From contig JAUJPP010000002.1 in assembly GCA_030562195.1 (NCBI GenBank), forward strand, positions 1,488,001 to 1,552,000: a DNA stretch of 64,000 nt. Direction: 5' to 3'. Below, one piece after another: positions 32,561 through 45,159 of the stretch; within the stretch, counting starts at the first letter, position 1; every line of letters starts with the position of its first letter. Under the pieces are notes generated by a model. That model did not search any database and was not told the origin of the DNA. It saw only the letters and a list, made by a program, of their open reading frames with translations. Made by a program: the position numbers and the translations under genes. Origin of the DNA: Nipponacmea schrenckii (lineage: Eukaryota; Mollusca; Gastropoda; Lottiidae).

Positions 32561-35500
32561 GGAATTTCTCTCATATTAAAGGTTTTATTAAAGAGTCAGT
32601 TCACTATCATGGATGGCAGTTTACGCGCTCACAAACTAAACACCCCGGTTTGTATTTTAAAGAATGACTGTATAATTCAGTAAGTCCATTAGACTTGGTA
32701 AAAAGTCATTGAAAAAAATAATTTTGACGCACGCTAAGAAGCTTTATTCAATTACTTAACTAAATTTTACGTCCATTCTAAAAAGAAGTATTACTTTAAT
32801 CAAATTTATTTTATATACATTAAAATGACATGACATTTATATTATTGGTAATGATATAATATCTACTGCAGCATATCTAATATCGTTTCAAATTGTACGC
32901 GAACACACGTTAGATTTTCACTCAGACAAGTGACACACGCCACACGCATACTAAAATAGCTAAAGTTGAGCTCTGTATCGACTAAAGTCATAGAATTATT
33001 CCAGTAAATACATTTCTCCTTTTAAAAGTTATATAAAATTCATCGACTTACCATATTTCAAAAAAGTTTTAATCAACATTCAAATAAAAGACATACCGAT
33101 AAGTTTCAAAAAATATAGCTTACATGCGTATGAAATTTGATATGGTTGTTGAACCTTTTGACTTTTAAATCCTCGAAAATTTAAAACCAAAACACACTAA
33201 ACTATCACGTTTTACCCAGGTTAATAATAATTGTCCGAGAAAGTGACGGAGATCTCTTGTACCGAACATCGATTCATGATTCTTTTGGTTCCTTCTACCG
33301 AAAAACATTTTCATTGAACTAATGACAATGGTGACGAGTCCAGACATTGACCGAGCATCACGAATATTTTGACTCCAATTACACCGCACTACATTAAATT
33401 GTCTTAGTTGCTTCTCAATGGGATTAAAAAGAGATTTTCTTTTGTGTTTATGTAGATTTGGAAAACTGATTAATATTACATTAATATGCACCATTCCAAT
33501 TTTCAGTCTTTGGTTCTTCTAATTGAATTTAAGCTAGGTGCGAAGTGGCGCCTGAAGAGATTATTATCAAATTTTGCTATATGTAAGGCTTAGTATTGGT
33601 GTATTGCACGGACCGAATATAAATGAAAATGGTGCTAATCGATGTGTCCCGAAACACATAAAAACTATTTACAATTCCCTGATGTGAAGGGTGTTATTTT
33701 ACAAGTTGGGAACGAGGTACAACGAGTGATAGGCCTTGATGCTTCGAACTACTCTTAAGTCTAAACACATTTTCATGACGTTGGTAGTAACATTTAGTTG
33801 TTGATTTTCTCATTTAGTAATGTTTGGATCTATATCATCGGTATGTTATGGTAGCTAGGTACCCAATACCAAACCACCATTTTTCCTCTGAATTATTACA
33901 AATATAAATGATTCACAAACACAATTGTATAAGTGACACGAAAAAAGTGCTGTGTTCTTTTATGCACTTGTGCAATAACTTTCTTATCTTTGTCCATCTA
34001 ATCCTGTTCATGCTTTGTTTACACCATGGCGTTTATCAATTAAATAATATAATATAAATTCTTAGAATAGTTTACAATGAGCGGACAAAAAATTTGCCGC
34101 ATTATTTGTTTAATTATTATTACTCGTATGTGTTGTTCTGTTTATCGTAAGTTTATATATAAAATAGTTTGGTCAAACATTGGGCTAAACAGATGTTAGT
34201 CGTCACTGACCAATTTGCTCCATTTAGTGACGTTGCGACATATAAACTTCAAAGAAAAACTTGAAACAGGAAAAGCCACAGGAATCTGCTAAGTCATTAA
34301 AAAGGCAATTTACAGTTGCATCGCGTCTCGTTAATAGCTTTTTAAGTTTGCTTAACGTCCTATAACACTGACCCGAATTCAGGGAAAAAAATTGAGGCCA
34401 TTGGCCACATGTTGGGTAATGTTAATGGATAGTTCCTGTCTAATATTTTCAAAATAAACATCAGTACGTAGTCAATAATTGGATACACATTGCAATTTCG
34501 TAGTTTCTGGTCGCCGTGTGATCATTTTCCCATTCATATTTTTAGCAGTAAAGTTAGCACGAGTTTCTTTTATAATTTTGATATCAAAAAATGATTCATT
34601 CTTGACTTCGACTTTCTTAGACTGAAGATATTGAAGAATTAAATCTGTTTTAAGGCTTTCTAAATATCAAGTAATATATAACGGTAAGAAAATATTTCCT
34701 TAATATTTCGGAACTTTAATAATTAGTTTGATTTGAAATTAAGCATAGGCCTACTGCTTTTTATCATCCTAATTATTTAAAGGGGCGGTATGCAAATTCT
34801 ACATAATAATTAAAAGTGAATCTTACTTATTACAAAAATTAATTAAGCAGTTTGACGTAGCTTTTGGGCTTTATAATCGTTCGATATAATATGTTGAAAC
34901 CTTCAGAATGAGTTGGAGACATTTATTTTGCTTAAATGCGTTCAGTTTTACTAAAATGCATAACGAAATTTTACGTAAACTTTTAAAAAAGTTTCAGTTT
35001 TAATCAACGGCTTATTTTTTTCAAAATTGAGTTTCTCTAAATTTTGGTGTCATAAATTTGCCCCCCCCCCCAAAAAAAAATGAGAGCATGGAAATACCCG
35101 AGTTTCATTTCTTTAACTAAAATTTATTCAAACTTTATAAATTATAATGAAATAAATACAAACTTTTAGGGACACATTTTTTAAGATTTAGGTAAAGGGT
35201 TTTAGTTTGAATACATTTGAGCAAAACACACAAAAAATCCGACCTCTAGAAATATGAGATTGTCCCTTTAAAACTTTCAACTACGTATTGAAATTGAAAA
35301 TAAAGTTTGGTTGCGTCTCAACGGTGAGACGTTTATTGCCTCTGTTACGCTATACGGATATAAGAACGTGACCAAACAGCTTCCTGAACTAATAGTTTGC
35401 AGAGATATGTTGTGGTCTGATCGGACAGTGTTGACCAAGGAAATTTTAATCCCTTCTTGTGGATTTGTCTTTAGTTTAGTACCGGTGGTGATGATTAAAT

Positions 35501-36775
35501 ACTTCTCATAGTATTTACTCCACGTTTTCTATCCAATTTTCTTTTTCTAGTCAGTTATGTGGAATTTAGTTTTCAGGTGTGGACCACTTTATCAATTCTT
35601 TCAGTAGTTCTAGATTTGAGATCAATGAACTTTCTGATTTTTCACTTAAAATGTTTATTTATTCATTCGAAATTGAAAAACCAGATTGACGAACTACGTC
35701 ACCTCTGCTGTCTACGTGTTTTCTGGTAATTTTAAGTTATCAGACGTGATGCTGAGACTTGTTACACTAAATGTTCATTCTAATTCGGTAATTCCTACAA
35801 GACGATAATACCTTCGTGATTAACCTACATTGATTTCAAGTCTGTACGCTATGACCTTGTATTCGACCTTAAAGCCAGATTTTCAGCATGTGTACAAACT
35901 TCAGGCATAGTATACTATGAAAAGTCTGGAAAAAAAATGTAAAAATTCAATGGATCTCGAAATATGACGTCTAAATTCCTACATCACGAGATGGCTCAAT
36001 TTAAACAATCCCTATTGCTTTTTGGAATTAAAATTAAACGCTTGGTCTTTTATTTATCTACAATAAATGAAAATTCAAAGAAGAAGTTACAATAGACAAT
36101 GTTTCCAAATATTGTTATTGATTTTCACTCTTTAAAAGAATTGTAAAAAGTTTTTCTACAATAAATAAAAATTCATCAATTAAGCACAAGTGACAATAGA
36201 CAATGTTCCCAAATATTGTTTTTAATTTTCACTCTTTAAAGAGAAAGTCTATCTGGGAAACTGTTTGAACCATTCCATTTTTCAATCAGACGTCTGTTGT
36301 TTGATGCCGTTGCACTAAATCTATAAGCATGTGATGAAACTATTGCGAAATCTGCCCTTTCTGATATTGATGTCATAAAACGTTAAGTTTTAGTGGAAAT
36401 GCTGGAACCACAGATGTCTGATTAAAATCGGATGCGGTGCAAATCGATGCTACATGGGAGTACCAAATTCTTTAAGAAGCCTTAGTATTTCAGTAACATT
36501 AAACTTCTCGAAGTAGGCGTGCTATATTCAGATCTACACTTATTTTCACATAAAATTCCATCAAACCAAAAACCTAGTAGACCTACTTTTTACTTGAAAA
36601 ACAAGATGAATATCTCAAGGCCAAATAGTAAAGAAGAAAACATCCGGAATAATTTGAATATAAATTGTCACATTTTCAGTCAATAATTGAGAAAGGTGGC
36701 ATGAATATTCGATTTCTTAACGAGATGACAATCATTGTTGCAGGTTGATAGAAAACGGTTTTATACTCGATAGAA
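32561..36775. other. Long gene-free stretch upstream of the PLA2 gene
   Basis: AT-rich. Several frames of 60-110 codons are present but have no recognisable motif, splice context or coding-like composition. A local direct repeat is seen at 36055-36245 (AATAAATGAAAATTCA ... GACAATGTTTCCAAATATTG recurring about 100 bp later). No promoter element for the PLA2 gene could be assigned with confidence. Confidence 0.45.
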
Positions 36776-38504
36776 ATGAAGAAATTATTGTTAACTTTGC
36801 CGTGTTTTGTTCTACTACGTGAGTATGAATTTCATTTTTTATGCTTTCGTAACAACATTGCTGTTAAAAAAAAAAAAAAAAAAAAAAAAAGACTTGTTAC
36901 ATACAGAAAAAAATACTTAGAAATAAATCTAGTTGAACCAGCTGTAAATGGAACATGCGTACTGATAATCCGGCAAAATCACTGTCAAGAGATTGCCGAA
37001 GAAGCAGTTGTTGTATATAGTATCCACATGAAACTGGTCGATGACTATCTAATGAAGTCTGCTCTCTCAGGTATTCTAGTGAAGTCTGGTCTCTTAGTTC
37101 TTCCAGTGAAGTCTGACCTCCGAGGTCTTCAAGTGAAGTCTGCTCTCCCAGATTTTCTAGTGAAGTCTGCTCGTTCAGGTCTGCTCTCAAAGATCTTTAC
37201 GTAAAGTCGGACCTCCCAGATCTTCTAGTGTAGTCTGCTCTTTCGGGCCTTCCAGTGAATTCTGCCCTTTCAGATCTTCTAGTGAAGTCTGCTCGTTCAG
37301 GTCCTTAGTCGTGTCTGCTCTCAAAGATCTTCACGTAAAGTCGGACCTCCTGGTTCTTCTAGTGAAGTCTTCTCTTTTGGGTCTTCCAGTGAATTCTGCC
37401 CTATATCTTCCAGTGAAATCAGCTCTCTTAGGTCTTCCTCACGGAAAGCCAAATGATATAAGAGATAGATTTAAGCTTGCTACAAGATTCGGTGAGCTAA
37501 ACTTTAATATTCTTATCTATCTATTTCAGAATTAAATGTAGAATCATTTGAACCTAGCCATTCTCGTCATAAAAGAACAATTTTCCAACTATGTGGGTTG
37601 ATTAATTACTATACTGGAATATCATGCTGGAATTATAATGATTATGGTTGTTTCTGTGGATTGGGAAATTCCGGTCACAAACCTGTTGATAATTCTGATG
37701 CGTAAGTTGCCAAATATCTTTCTTTATAAAAGAACTTTGAAAGGGTCCTTAGTCAGAAGACTGACGCCATTGTGCAGTAGGATAAGCATTTAAACTTTTT
37801 TCGAGAGAAATTGAAAAAGAATTGAGGTTGTCCTAGCAATATTTCATGTCTTAAGTAGCCTCATCAGAAGAAGAATAGCAGAACTTCCAAAAAATGACTA
37901 GAATGACAGGTTTTTTTAAAAAATCAGGCGTAGATCTTTAAGACTCTAGTCCTCTATATGATCTTGAAGCAATGTCTGAAATCATTTATTTTCCAGATGT
38001 TGTAGAAAACATGATAGCTGCTATGGAAGGTTAAATTGTTATTGGTATTATCCTCAATGGGTTGGCTATGAAATAGAATGTAGTAATTCTACATGTACTT
38101 GTCAAGGTAAGAACAAATGAATCTATTTTGTTTGTTGTAGTTATTTGTTGACTCGTGTCTGGTTGACAGGAAGGGGTCCCACTTTAGAGCTTGCATGTCT
38201 GGCGCAAGTTCATTTGTATCTATGTTCGAAATTGTACGTTCGAATTTTGAATATTTCGCGATTCTTTAGAGCCGTGGTACGTTAAGCTATAATTTAAAAA
38301 AATGCTGAATCTTGAGTACATCTTGTTTATTAATACGTATTTAATATTGCAGATAACCCTGTAGACTATGCCTGTGCTCGCTCAGTTTGCGAATGTGACC
38401 TACGACTAGCGCAATGTCTACGAGATGCATCACCAACATACAATGAACACTACAAAAACTATGACAGAGTTTTATGTCGACCAAGAAGAAGAAGACGAAA
38501 ATAA
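36776..38504 (+). CDS. Secreted phospholipase A2, 158 aa precursor
   Basis: Four exons: 36776-36818, 37530-37701, 37997-38106 and 38353-38504, all with GT-AG borders and continuous phase. It begins MKKLLLTLPCFVLL, a signal peptide. A short propeptide ends in a basic RHKR site, then the mature enzyme. The calcium loop is YGCFCGLGNSG, with GNSG where most enzymes have GGxG. The active site is DACCRKHDSCY (His-Asp pair), and the supporting aspartate lies in CECDLRLAQC. At least ten cysteines fit a disulfide-rich secreted PLA2 that cleaves the sn-2 ester of phospholipids. The C-terminus is strongly basic (RPRRRRRK), which could bind anionic membranes. A digestive or defence role is likely for an invertebrate enzyme of this class, but cannot be read here. 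The bases ATAAA overlap the stop codon region. Intron 1 contains a 27-bp minisatellite. Confidence 0.93.
36930..37030 (+). mobile_element. Diverged SINE body fragment in PLA2 intron 1
   Basis: ACCAGCTGTAAATGGAAC, then CTGATAATCCGGCAAAATCACTGTCAAGAG, resembles 54431-54500 (CCCAGCTGTAAATGGGTACG, GATAATTCGGGAAAGATAAG). An A-run of about 26 bases lies just before it (36865-36890). Confidence 0.4.
37040..37440. repeat. 27-bp minisatellite in PLA2 intron 1
   Basis: Tandem units of the form GAAGTCTGCTCTC(T/C)CAG followed by (A/G)TCTTCTAGT, about 14 copies. A higher-order block with TCAAAGATCTTTACGTAAAG and TCGGACCTCC is repeated (about 37166 and 37288). Because the unit is nine codons long, open frames appear on both strands. 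They are not exons. Confidence 0.85.
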
Positions 38505-40150
38505 AAGCCATTGTATCAATATTGACAAAAAAAGCAAAAGGACAATCAATCGTTATGAGATTTCTTCAGTGAAAATTTAAAAGGACAGATTTACCGTTAT
38601 TAGGGGTTGGATTAGGTCTAGAAATGCACAAAAATGCACAATTCGTGAAAATATACCTCAAACTAGGATTTTACGTTCAATTTCTATCATATTATGTCTT
38701 TTATAGATATCGCCGAGTTCATTTTAACTTTCAAGGCTCAAATTTCGGCGATGAGTTGTAAACACTGCTGTACCAACTTTGAGAAAAAAAAGTAACATAA
38801 ATCTTTACAAAGACGTTTGTTTCTGGCAATTACAGAATATTATGTTCTTAAAGTACATATTAAAAATGCATGTTGAAACACGAAATGAAATGTTATTAAT
38901 CTTGAATTTGACCTTCACAGAGAGCTTATGTGCAGTAATAATATATTTCTGCTATATAGTTTCTCATTTAAAAATCATTACCTAGATTATTTATGGTTAA
39001 CTCGCTGATGTTTTTTTAATTAAAATGTTGGACTTTGGAACCGTGAAATTTAAAATTAGACAGAAAATTAAAAAAAGAGATAAGATTTCACCCAATGTTC
39101 AAGTGCAGTGAAGTTCAAATAAACAAGGAAATTAGTTAGAAGTTGAAGATAATTAAGCTAACAATCTCCTCAGAAAATTATTTGAACCAATGTTTGATGC
39201 AATCGTGAGGATTAACTGATTTCAATTTTAAAAATGTGTATTGGATAACTAAATAATTATTTTAACATGCACCTAAGATTCTCAATTAATCAGATCATTA
39301 AGGCCGTTGGAATTTTGAGTTTTTCTAAACTATATATTCTTTAGTAGTGTGTTATTATTTGTTATAAAATATTGTAAATTATTATGCCAAATAATGCAAT
39401 TCTTTTACGTTTAATATACGTAATATTATTAATAAATGTTTTGACTATCTTATAATTTTGTTCAGCTTTCTGAAGAGATGTTTTAGATTTCACGTATATA
39501 AAGGGGCTGATAAAAAAAAAATCGATATCGCCTGTCTCGAGATTTTGGGTTTCAATGATGTACCACTCTAGTGCCTCCTTTTGCACTGTTACGGTATGCA
39601 CCATGCAGCATACCTTTACCTTTTCATGGAAACATAGAGTATGAGGGTTGAGCAACAACCAAAACATTTCTACCCCCCGCCCCCACCCAAGTAAATATGC
39701 AAAACGTCCATGTACCCCACCCAATTCTTCACCTATTCTGGAAAGTCCCCCGATATATCCAATGTACAATATGTTTGTAAGAAATAGTTTATCTGGTGAA
39801 ACAATTCATTCTTGAGTAGAAGAAATTACAAAAACAGTTTCGAACACAATGATTTAATAAGGTAATCTATAGTTTTTAAATATTGAAGGTTCGATATGAT
39901 CGGGATTTGATTTGGGTTTTGATTGTAAGTATTAAATGTTTCAGAATTACTAAAAATACACGTAATTCGAATAAATCAAAATCAATAACTCAAATAACGA
40001 TTTTTAATTTTTAAAACGAGGAAAATTCTGGACACACGTGGATTTTAAGGATAAAATTCGATGGTAAGCACTATTATAACAACCTTAGCTGAAGATTTTC
40101 CGTTTCTGAGACAATTGGCCAAAGTGTCCCTATAAATAACGTTAAAGACG
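38505..40150. other. Gene-free stretch
   Basis: Contains the PLA2 3' UTR on the left and the 3' end of the ubiquitin-like gene on the right (opposite strand, convergent). No supported gene or repeat between them. Confidence 0.45.
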
Positions 40151-42085
40151 TTATCTCTGGGAAAGGAGGGCAGCAGTTTCCATAGTAATCACAACAGGTT
40201 TAAACGGAAAGTAATTTCGGACGTGGCGTCCATGTATCTTAACAACTGATTTATTCCTTTTTTCTTGTCTCAATTCTTTCATCTGGTCTTGCTGTACTTC
40301 AGGTAGGCGGACTGTTTCTAGCGGCCCTCCAATGGCCAGTGGATCAAACGCTCGTTTCGATTTAAAATGGCGTCGTCTTCTGTCCGTTTTCTGGAAGTAC
40401 CACATGAGAAAGTTTGTAATAGAATATATGCAACCGTCTGGGATCTGAGATTCTGCCCAAAGGGCTTCTTTAATTTGAGAATAAATAGGGTTATATGGTA
40501 TCGGGATTTTAACAAGCCAGTCATTATATAGAACTATAAATGTTTGAATTGTTTCCAGTGGTATCAAGAACACAGACATTTTGATACCGATAGCTGAATG
40601 AAACACCGACTTGTCATCACTTGACGTAATTACCCTACCAGCAACCATCAACTGATAATTTTTAACAGATAGTCCTGTTTTCATTTGTATTCGAACTTTA
40701 AACGTAGCCAAACTCTCATGAGCGTGGGCAAACATTTTGTAAATGACTGTTTTTGGTGTATGAATATACACGGGGTATCGCATTAGTTTCAGCTTCAATG
40801 GAATCCTAGGATCGTCAACGACATCTACAATCTTTCCAGAGTTTGGTAGTTTTACATCTTGTGAATATAGATCATAAACTGTAGCATTTGGTACTCCCAT
40901 ATCCTGAAGACGCTCTTTCACTTTTTTGATAGTTCTAGAGGCCGAGCACCTAATCACTTCTTGAATTCCAGAACCAAGGTCAACGATCAGCTCTATACCA
41001 TACAGGGTATCTGGATCTATTTGAGCTTGTAACACTGAGGCTGAGATACGAGGACCAAAGTTTCTCTTAAACGAGCCACCAACTGTTTCTGAAAAGTCAA
41101 TCTCTTTACCATCTTTGTATAAACGAATTACGTTTATAGGGATTCTGGTTATTCCGTGAACTTTGAGGGCTACGATAGCCCAGCAATCATATTGAGAGAC
41201 AGTAACAACATGAGTAATTCCATCATCCAATGTGACTGGAATGTTCTGAAGCCCAAGATTGTTCTGGATACCAAGAGATATGAGTTTCAAATTGCTTCCT
41301 TTCAATACTCCATAATTCCCCAAACAATCGTGCCATTTCATATGAGATTTACCGTTGTAAAGTGCTAATTGATGTTTTGGTAGATACAGCTCAAACAATG
41401 CTTGAACGTTTTTCAGATTCGGACTCACTGTTCGTCTTAATATCATATGGATGATATTCATACTCGTCATACATGGGTCCACATAAATATGATAAGTTTG
41501 TCCCCAGAAACACTCAATGTGGACTAACATATCATAGTACAAATGTAACATCACAAATATTCGAGACTTATGCCCAATTTTATACTCGAACAAATGCCGG
41601 TCATTAAGTAATGGTGCATCTTTGTATAACATCTCTATCCTATCGAACGGATATCCTTTCTGGTTTTGAAGGAACAGTTTGAGTTCCCGAACGGTGGTAT
41701 TGGTATTGAGAACCAGGTCATATTTGGCATTTAACTGTTTGGCTTCGAGAGTAATCGTAGGATCAATTTTTGGCATGACAGTGATGCAGGATCCATGTTT
41801 GATTCTGTAAATATCTATGATATTCACCGGCCGACTTCGTTTGGGTTTCAACACCATCAACTTATCATTGTCCTTATCAAATTGAAGATTTGTTTTAACG
41901 AATTCTGTTAGTCTACGAACATCGTCTCCGGCCAATGGAGTATATATTGCCAACGTATCAGGCATCTTGTACGACCATATCACCATCTGTTTACCAACAA
42001 CGTGGTTAAGATTGACTTCAGCATATGGCAATTCTTCATCACTGCTATAATCATCATGGTGCGTCTTTATCAGATCATCGTGACA
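40151..42085 (-). CDS. Protein of serial ubiquitin-like domains, large C-terminal exon
   Basis: One exon of 1,935 nt, open from a splice acceptor (TTTTTATTCCAG at 42086-42097) to a stop at 40151, giving at least 644 residues. No in-frame ATG lies in the first 30 codons (CHDDLIKTHHDDYSSDEELP...), so one or more upstream exons were missed. Several stretches of about 70-80 residues have the ubiquitin-like pattern: strand, TVRELKLFLQNQKGYPFDRIEMLY, D-x-LL-N-DRHLFEYKIG, then a strand with RIFVMLHL. A second clear case is TFKVRIQMKTGLSVKNYQLMVAGR with a following hydrophobic strand. I count six or seven such units. There is no C-terminal Gly-Gly, so this is not a polyubiquitin precursor. The tail is basic (RQEKRNKSVVKIHGRHVRN). 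The function is unknown; a scaffold or binding role is a guess. Confidence 0.75.
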   Translation of the reverse strand, partial: CHDDLIKTHHDDYSSDEELPYAEVNLNHVVGKQMVIWSYKMPDTLAIYTPLAGDDVRRLTEFVKTNLQFDKDNDKLMVLKPKRSRPVNIIDIYRIKHGSCITVMPKIDPTITLEAKQLNAKYDLVLNTNTTVRELKLFLQNQKGYPFDRIEMLYKDAPLLNDRHLFEYKIGHKSRIFVMLHLYYDMLVHIECFWGQTYHIYVDPCMTSMNIIHMILRRTVSPNLKNVQALFELYLPKHQLALYNGKSHMKWHDCLGNYGVLKGSNLKLISLGIQNNLGLQNIPVTLDDGITHVVTVSQYDCWAIVALKVHGITRIPINVIRLYKDGKEIDFSETVGGSFKRNFGPRISASVLQAQIDPDTLYGIELIVDLGSGIQEVIRCSASRTIKKVKERLQDMGVPNATVYDLYSQDVKLPNSGKIVDVVDDPRIPLKLKLMRYPVYIHTPKTVIYKMFAHAHESLATFKVRIQMKTGLSVKNYQLMVAGRVITSSDDKSVFHSAIGIKMSVFLIPLETIQTFIVLYNDWLVKIPIPYNPIYSQIKEALWAESQIPDGCIYSITNFLMWYFQKTDRRRRHFKSKRAFDPLAIGGPLETVRLPEVQQDQMKELRQEKRNKSVVKIHGRHVRNYFPFKPVVITMETAALLSQR

Positions 42086-43495
42086 CTGGAATAAAAAAAG
42101 AAAAGGTCGTTGAAAAAAACATATTCGTTTCGATGTACATGTGTAATTACTTTTGCAGACAAACCATTATCAAGTAGCTAGCCTTATCATTCTGTTTCAA
42201 ATATGAGGATGTGATATAATTTCAGGAATGTAAGAGCAGAAATGACAATGATTTATCAAATTGCCCTAGAATAACCGTTTATGGCAAAATCCATGTAAAA
42301 TATCCAACAAAACTACAGAAAATGTTTGAAAAAAAGCTACAAATCATGCAAGATATTCAATAAAAAACCTAAGATTAAGAATTAGAGTGGTGGAAATAGC
42401 TTTCAATACTTTTCTATTCAAAAATATAATACACTCTTGTAGATCAGCTCACCGTTTGAACATTCCCTCGACTTTTTGGTTCCAATTTTTCCTCTTTAAA
42501 TTCTCGAAACATGCTGTTGATGTTGACGATTTAAATGAAAATATGATCTATTATTTTTCTCAAATTTTGTTTACTTTCGCCCTATATTTTATCGTCAGCC
42601 ATATTGAAATAAAATCATTCGTCGTCAATGTCAACATATTGTCAAATATATTTAGGACTCTCTTTCAATCGATCTCTTTATAAATAGGATTTACAAGTTG
42701 TATAGGTTGGTTTCAACAATAGTAAACAACAATAAAAATGTCATATAAAATTTATATTCACATCAAGCCTCGCTATACGAGTTACCTGGTTTTTATATAA
42801 TATATTGCCCTTTAAAATCGGAAAACATTGATTGATATGCTCATTTTACATACTCCAACGATGTGTTGATACCTTTATATTATCATTTATCACTCATATT
42901 TATTACACTAAAATTTATAATGGCTGAAACAAAAAATATACCTAATGAAATAAGTACCACCCCAGTGTTTTTCGAAATGTCAATCTGATAATGTTAATAA
43001 AATTGATGGAAAGCGGAACTTAGGCATTTGCTGTGATCTTAGTATTACAGATCGAAAACTTGGCTTTAAAAACGACAGTCATATTATTATGTATATGAGT
43101 TAACATCATTATGCTGTAAATTGATAGCCATTTTAATTTCCTTTCTTTGAAAGAAACCTTAAAACAATATAAAAAAAACAATCGATATCAAATTATAGTC
43201 TGTATTCCATGAACCCGACGATTTCTAGTTATGGCTAAAGAAAAGGGTGTCAATCATCCATATCAAAGTGATTAAAAATACGTTTGAAGTGCCCTATGTG
43301 ATACAAGCATATTATGCGATTTAGTGACGTCACAGAAAACTTACATGTAGTTTAAGTGGAATTGCAGGAACCACAGGAGTAAAAATTGGAATGGTGAAAA
43401 CTGATGCTAATACATTCCCTGACACATATAATATAAAAATTTGAGAGAATCTTTTTACAATTTGATTAAGCAGGTAAGTAAGAAAGGTCTGCAAA

Positions 43496-43561
43496 TTGAA
43501 ATGAAATGAATGGAGTTTTACGTCCTACTCTTCTGCACCTTATGGGCTAATGAAGACGGGG
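43496..43561 (-). mobile_element. SINE 3' tail fragment
   Basis: On the minus strand it reads CCCGTCTTCATTAGCCCATAAGGTGCAGAAGAGTAGGACG, split here as CCCGTCTTCATTAGCCCAT and AAGGTGCAGAAGAGTAGGAC, then an ATTTCATTTC-like end. This is the tail of the SINE at 3066-3428 without head or body. The sequence GGTCTGCAAATTGA occurs on both sides (43486 and 43560), an apparent target-site duplication. Confidence 0.7.
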
Positions 43562-45022
43562 GTCTGCAAATTGAGAAATCAATCATGGTATATAAAATTG
43601 TTTATTCATGTTAACATTGAAACACGTACATAAAATCTACCAGTACTATAAATAACTTATACTACTGTAATAAACAGTAACAATTAAAATAATTGATTTT
43701 AAAAGTATAACAATAAAGTTAAGAATTTGATTCTAAATAGGTCTACCATTGGTCAAATCAAATAGAAATACAGTTCTAGATATTGTAAAAACTTTTCGTA
43801 AGCAATTTCATTTTTCCTTTGACAGCTGATGGCAATCGGAATCAGAAAATCAAAATCGTGTTATTATAATGACTTAATTGCCTCAGATTAATTGCCTAAG
43901 GATAGCTGAAACAAAGCTGGTATAGCTAAAAAAATCTTCAAATAGATCTGTTTTACAAGTACCAATGATAGGCTTTTCAATGAGCTTTATCAGTTTATAC
44001 CAGATATGATAACAAAAAGACTTTGATTTTCAAATCTTTGTTTTTGGATTAACAGTTTTGGCACATTTACTTGATATATATGAATATATTCTTAAGGATT
44101 ATAACATAATTATCTACATACTGGCCTTTACCTTAGGAATAGAGAACGGCATCTGGATATACAAACCAACACAAAAAAAGAGAAATGCAATCTGCTAACT
44201 ATTCACCCCAGAAAATGACATATTGTTTATTTTCTGTTTAATGTTTCCTTCATTCTAAATCTCATGACATCTTTCATTAAGTTTGTGATGGAATTTATCA
44301 TGTAATAATTAGACTAGTTAATGTTGTAAAAGCAATTGTTAAATAATAATCTTGGAATTCCTCACCAATCTTCATTTATTAACCAAATAAAGTGGAGAAA
44401 AGATAAAACACAATTAGCATTTATTTGGTTAAAGTTGTATCACATCTTTTTCAGACTCTAGAGTATTAGTGAAGTAATCCACTGAATATATACTATATTC
44501 TTTGTCTCAATTGTAATCTACCAAGTCTTTGACTAACCCCAGTCACAAAAATAGTACTTTTAACCAATCAAATGTTATTCTTCAACCTATTTCATTTTAT
44601 TTCATTAGAATGCCTTCACTGAGAACTTATAACTGTATATGAAAATGCTTTCAAATGTATACAAGACATCTTCCAGGTACAAAACTTCAGCCATTATCAA
44701 GAGCCAAATATGAACCCCTGGTACTGATATCTAAAACATCCAATGAAAGAATGAAAGTGCAGTCTTATTTTTGGGTGCTAGTACAGATGTAATTCCATTA
44801 AAAATAAGTGTGCTGCCATCAAACACTTAGTTTTAATGGAATTGCAGGAACCACAGACATCTGATTAAAAATTGGAATACAGGTAGTGTAAATTAATGCT
44901 ATCAATACTGTATCAAGGTTTGAGGTTTGTTGATTGATACACTTGTTAAAAGTTATGAAATATTGTTAAAAGTTAACGTAATTCAACAAATTAAAAAAAT
45001 TGGACATATATATCAGTCTAAT

Positions 45023-45159
45023 AATAATAATAATTTAGTTTTATGGAATAACATATAAGATCATCTTCCTGCTTGATAACAACAAGAGGAAAATTGTTGA
45101 AACGTCGCAGAATAAATAACCTCAGTAATTGTTATTCCATAAAACTTAGTTATTATAAT
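45023..45159. mobile_element. Small inverted-repeat element (MITE)
   Basis: The left arm AATAATTTAGTTTTATGGAATAACA is almost exactly the inverse of the right arm TGTTATTCCATAAAACTTAGTTATTATAAT. About 80 bp between them include TTGATAACAACAAGAGG and TTGTTGAAACGTCGCAG. No coding capacity. Confidence 0.65.

Noticed and set aside
33165..33494. 109-codon minus-strand frame
   Set aside because: No recognisable motif, no splice context, no neighbouring exon; likely chance in a long gene-free stretch.
36897..37190. Minus-strand frame with repeated QTSLE-type peptide
   Set aside because: Product of the 27-bp minisatellite in PLA2 intron 1.
45071..45107. Second hammerhead-like motif (TTGATAAC ... TTGTTGAAACGTC)
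   Set aside because: The core lacks CUGANGA (two changes) and no stem I could be paired; at best a decayed relative.
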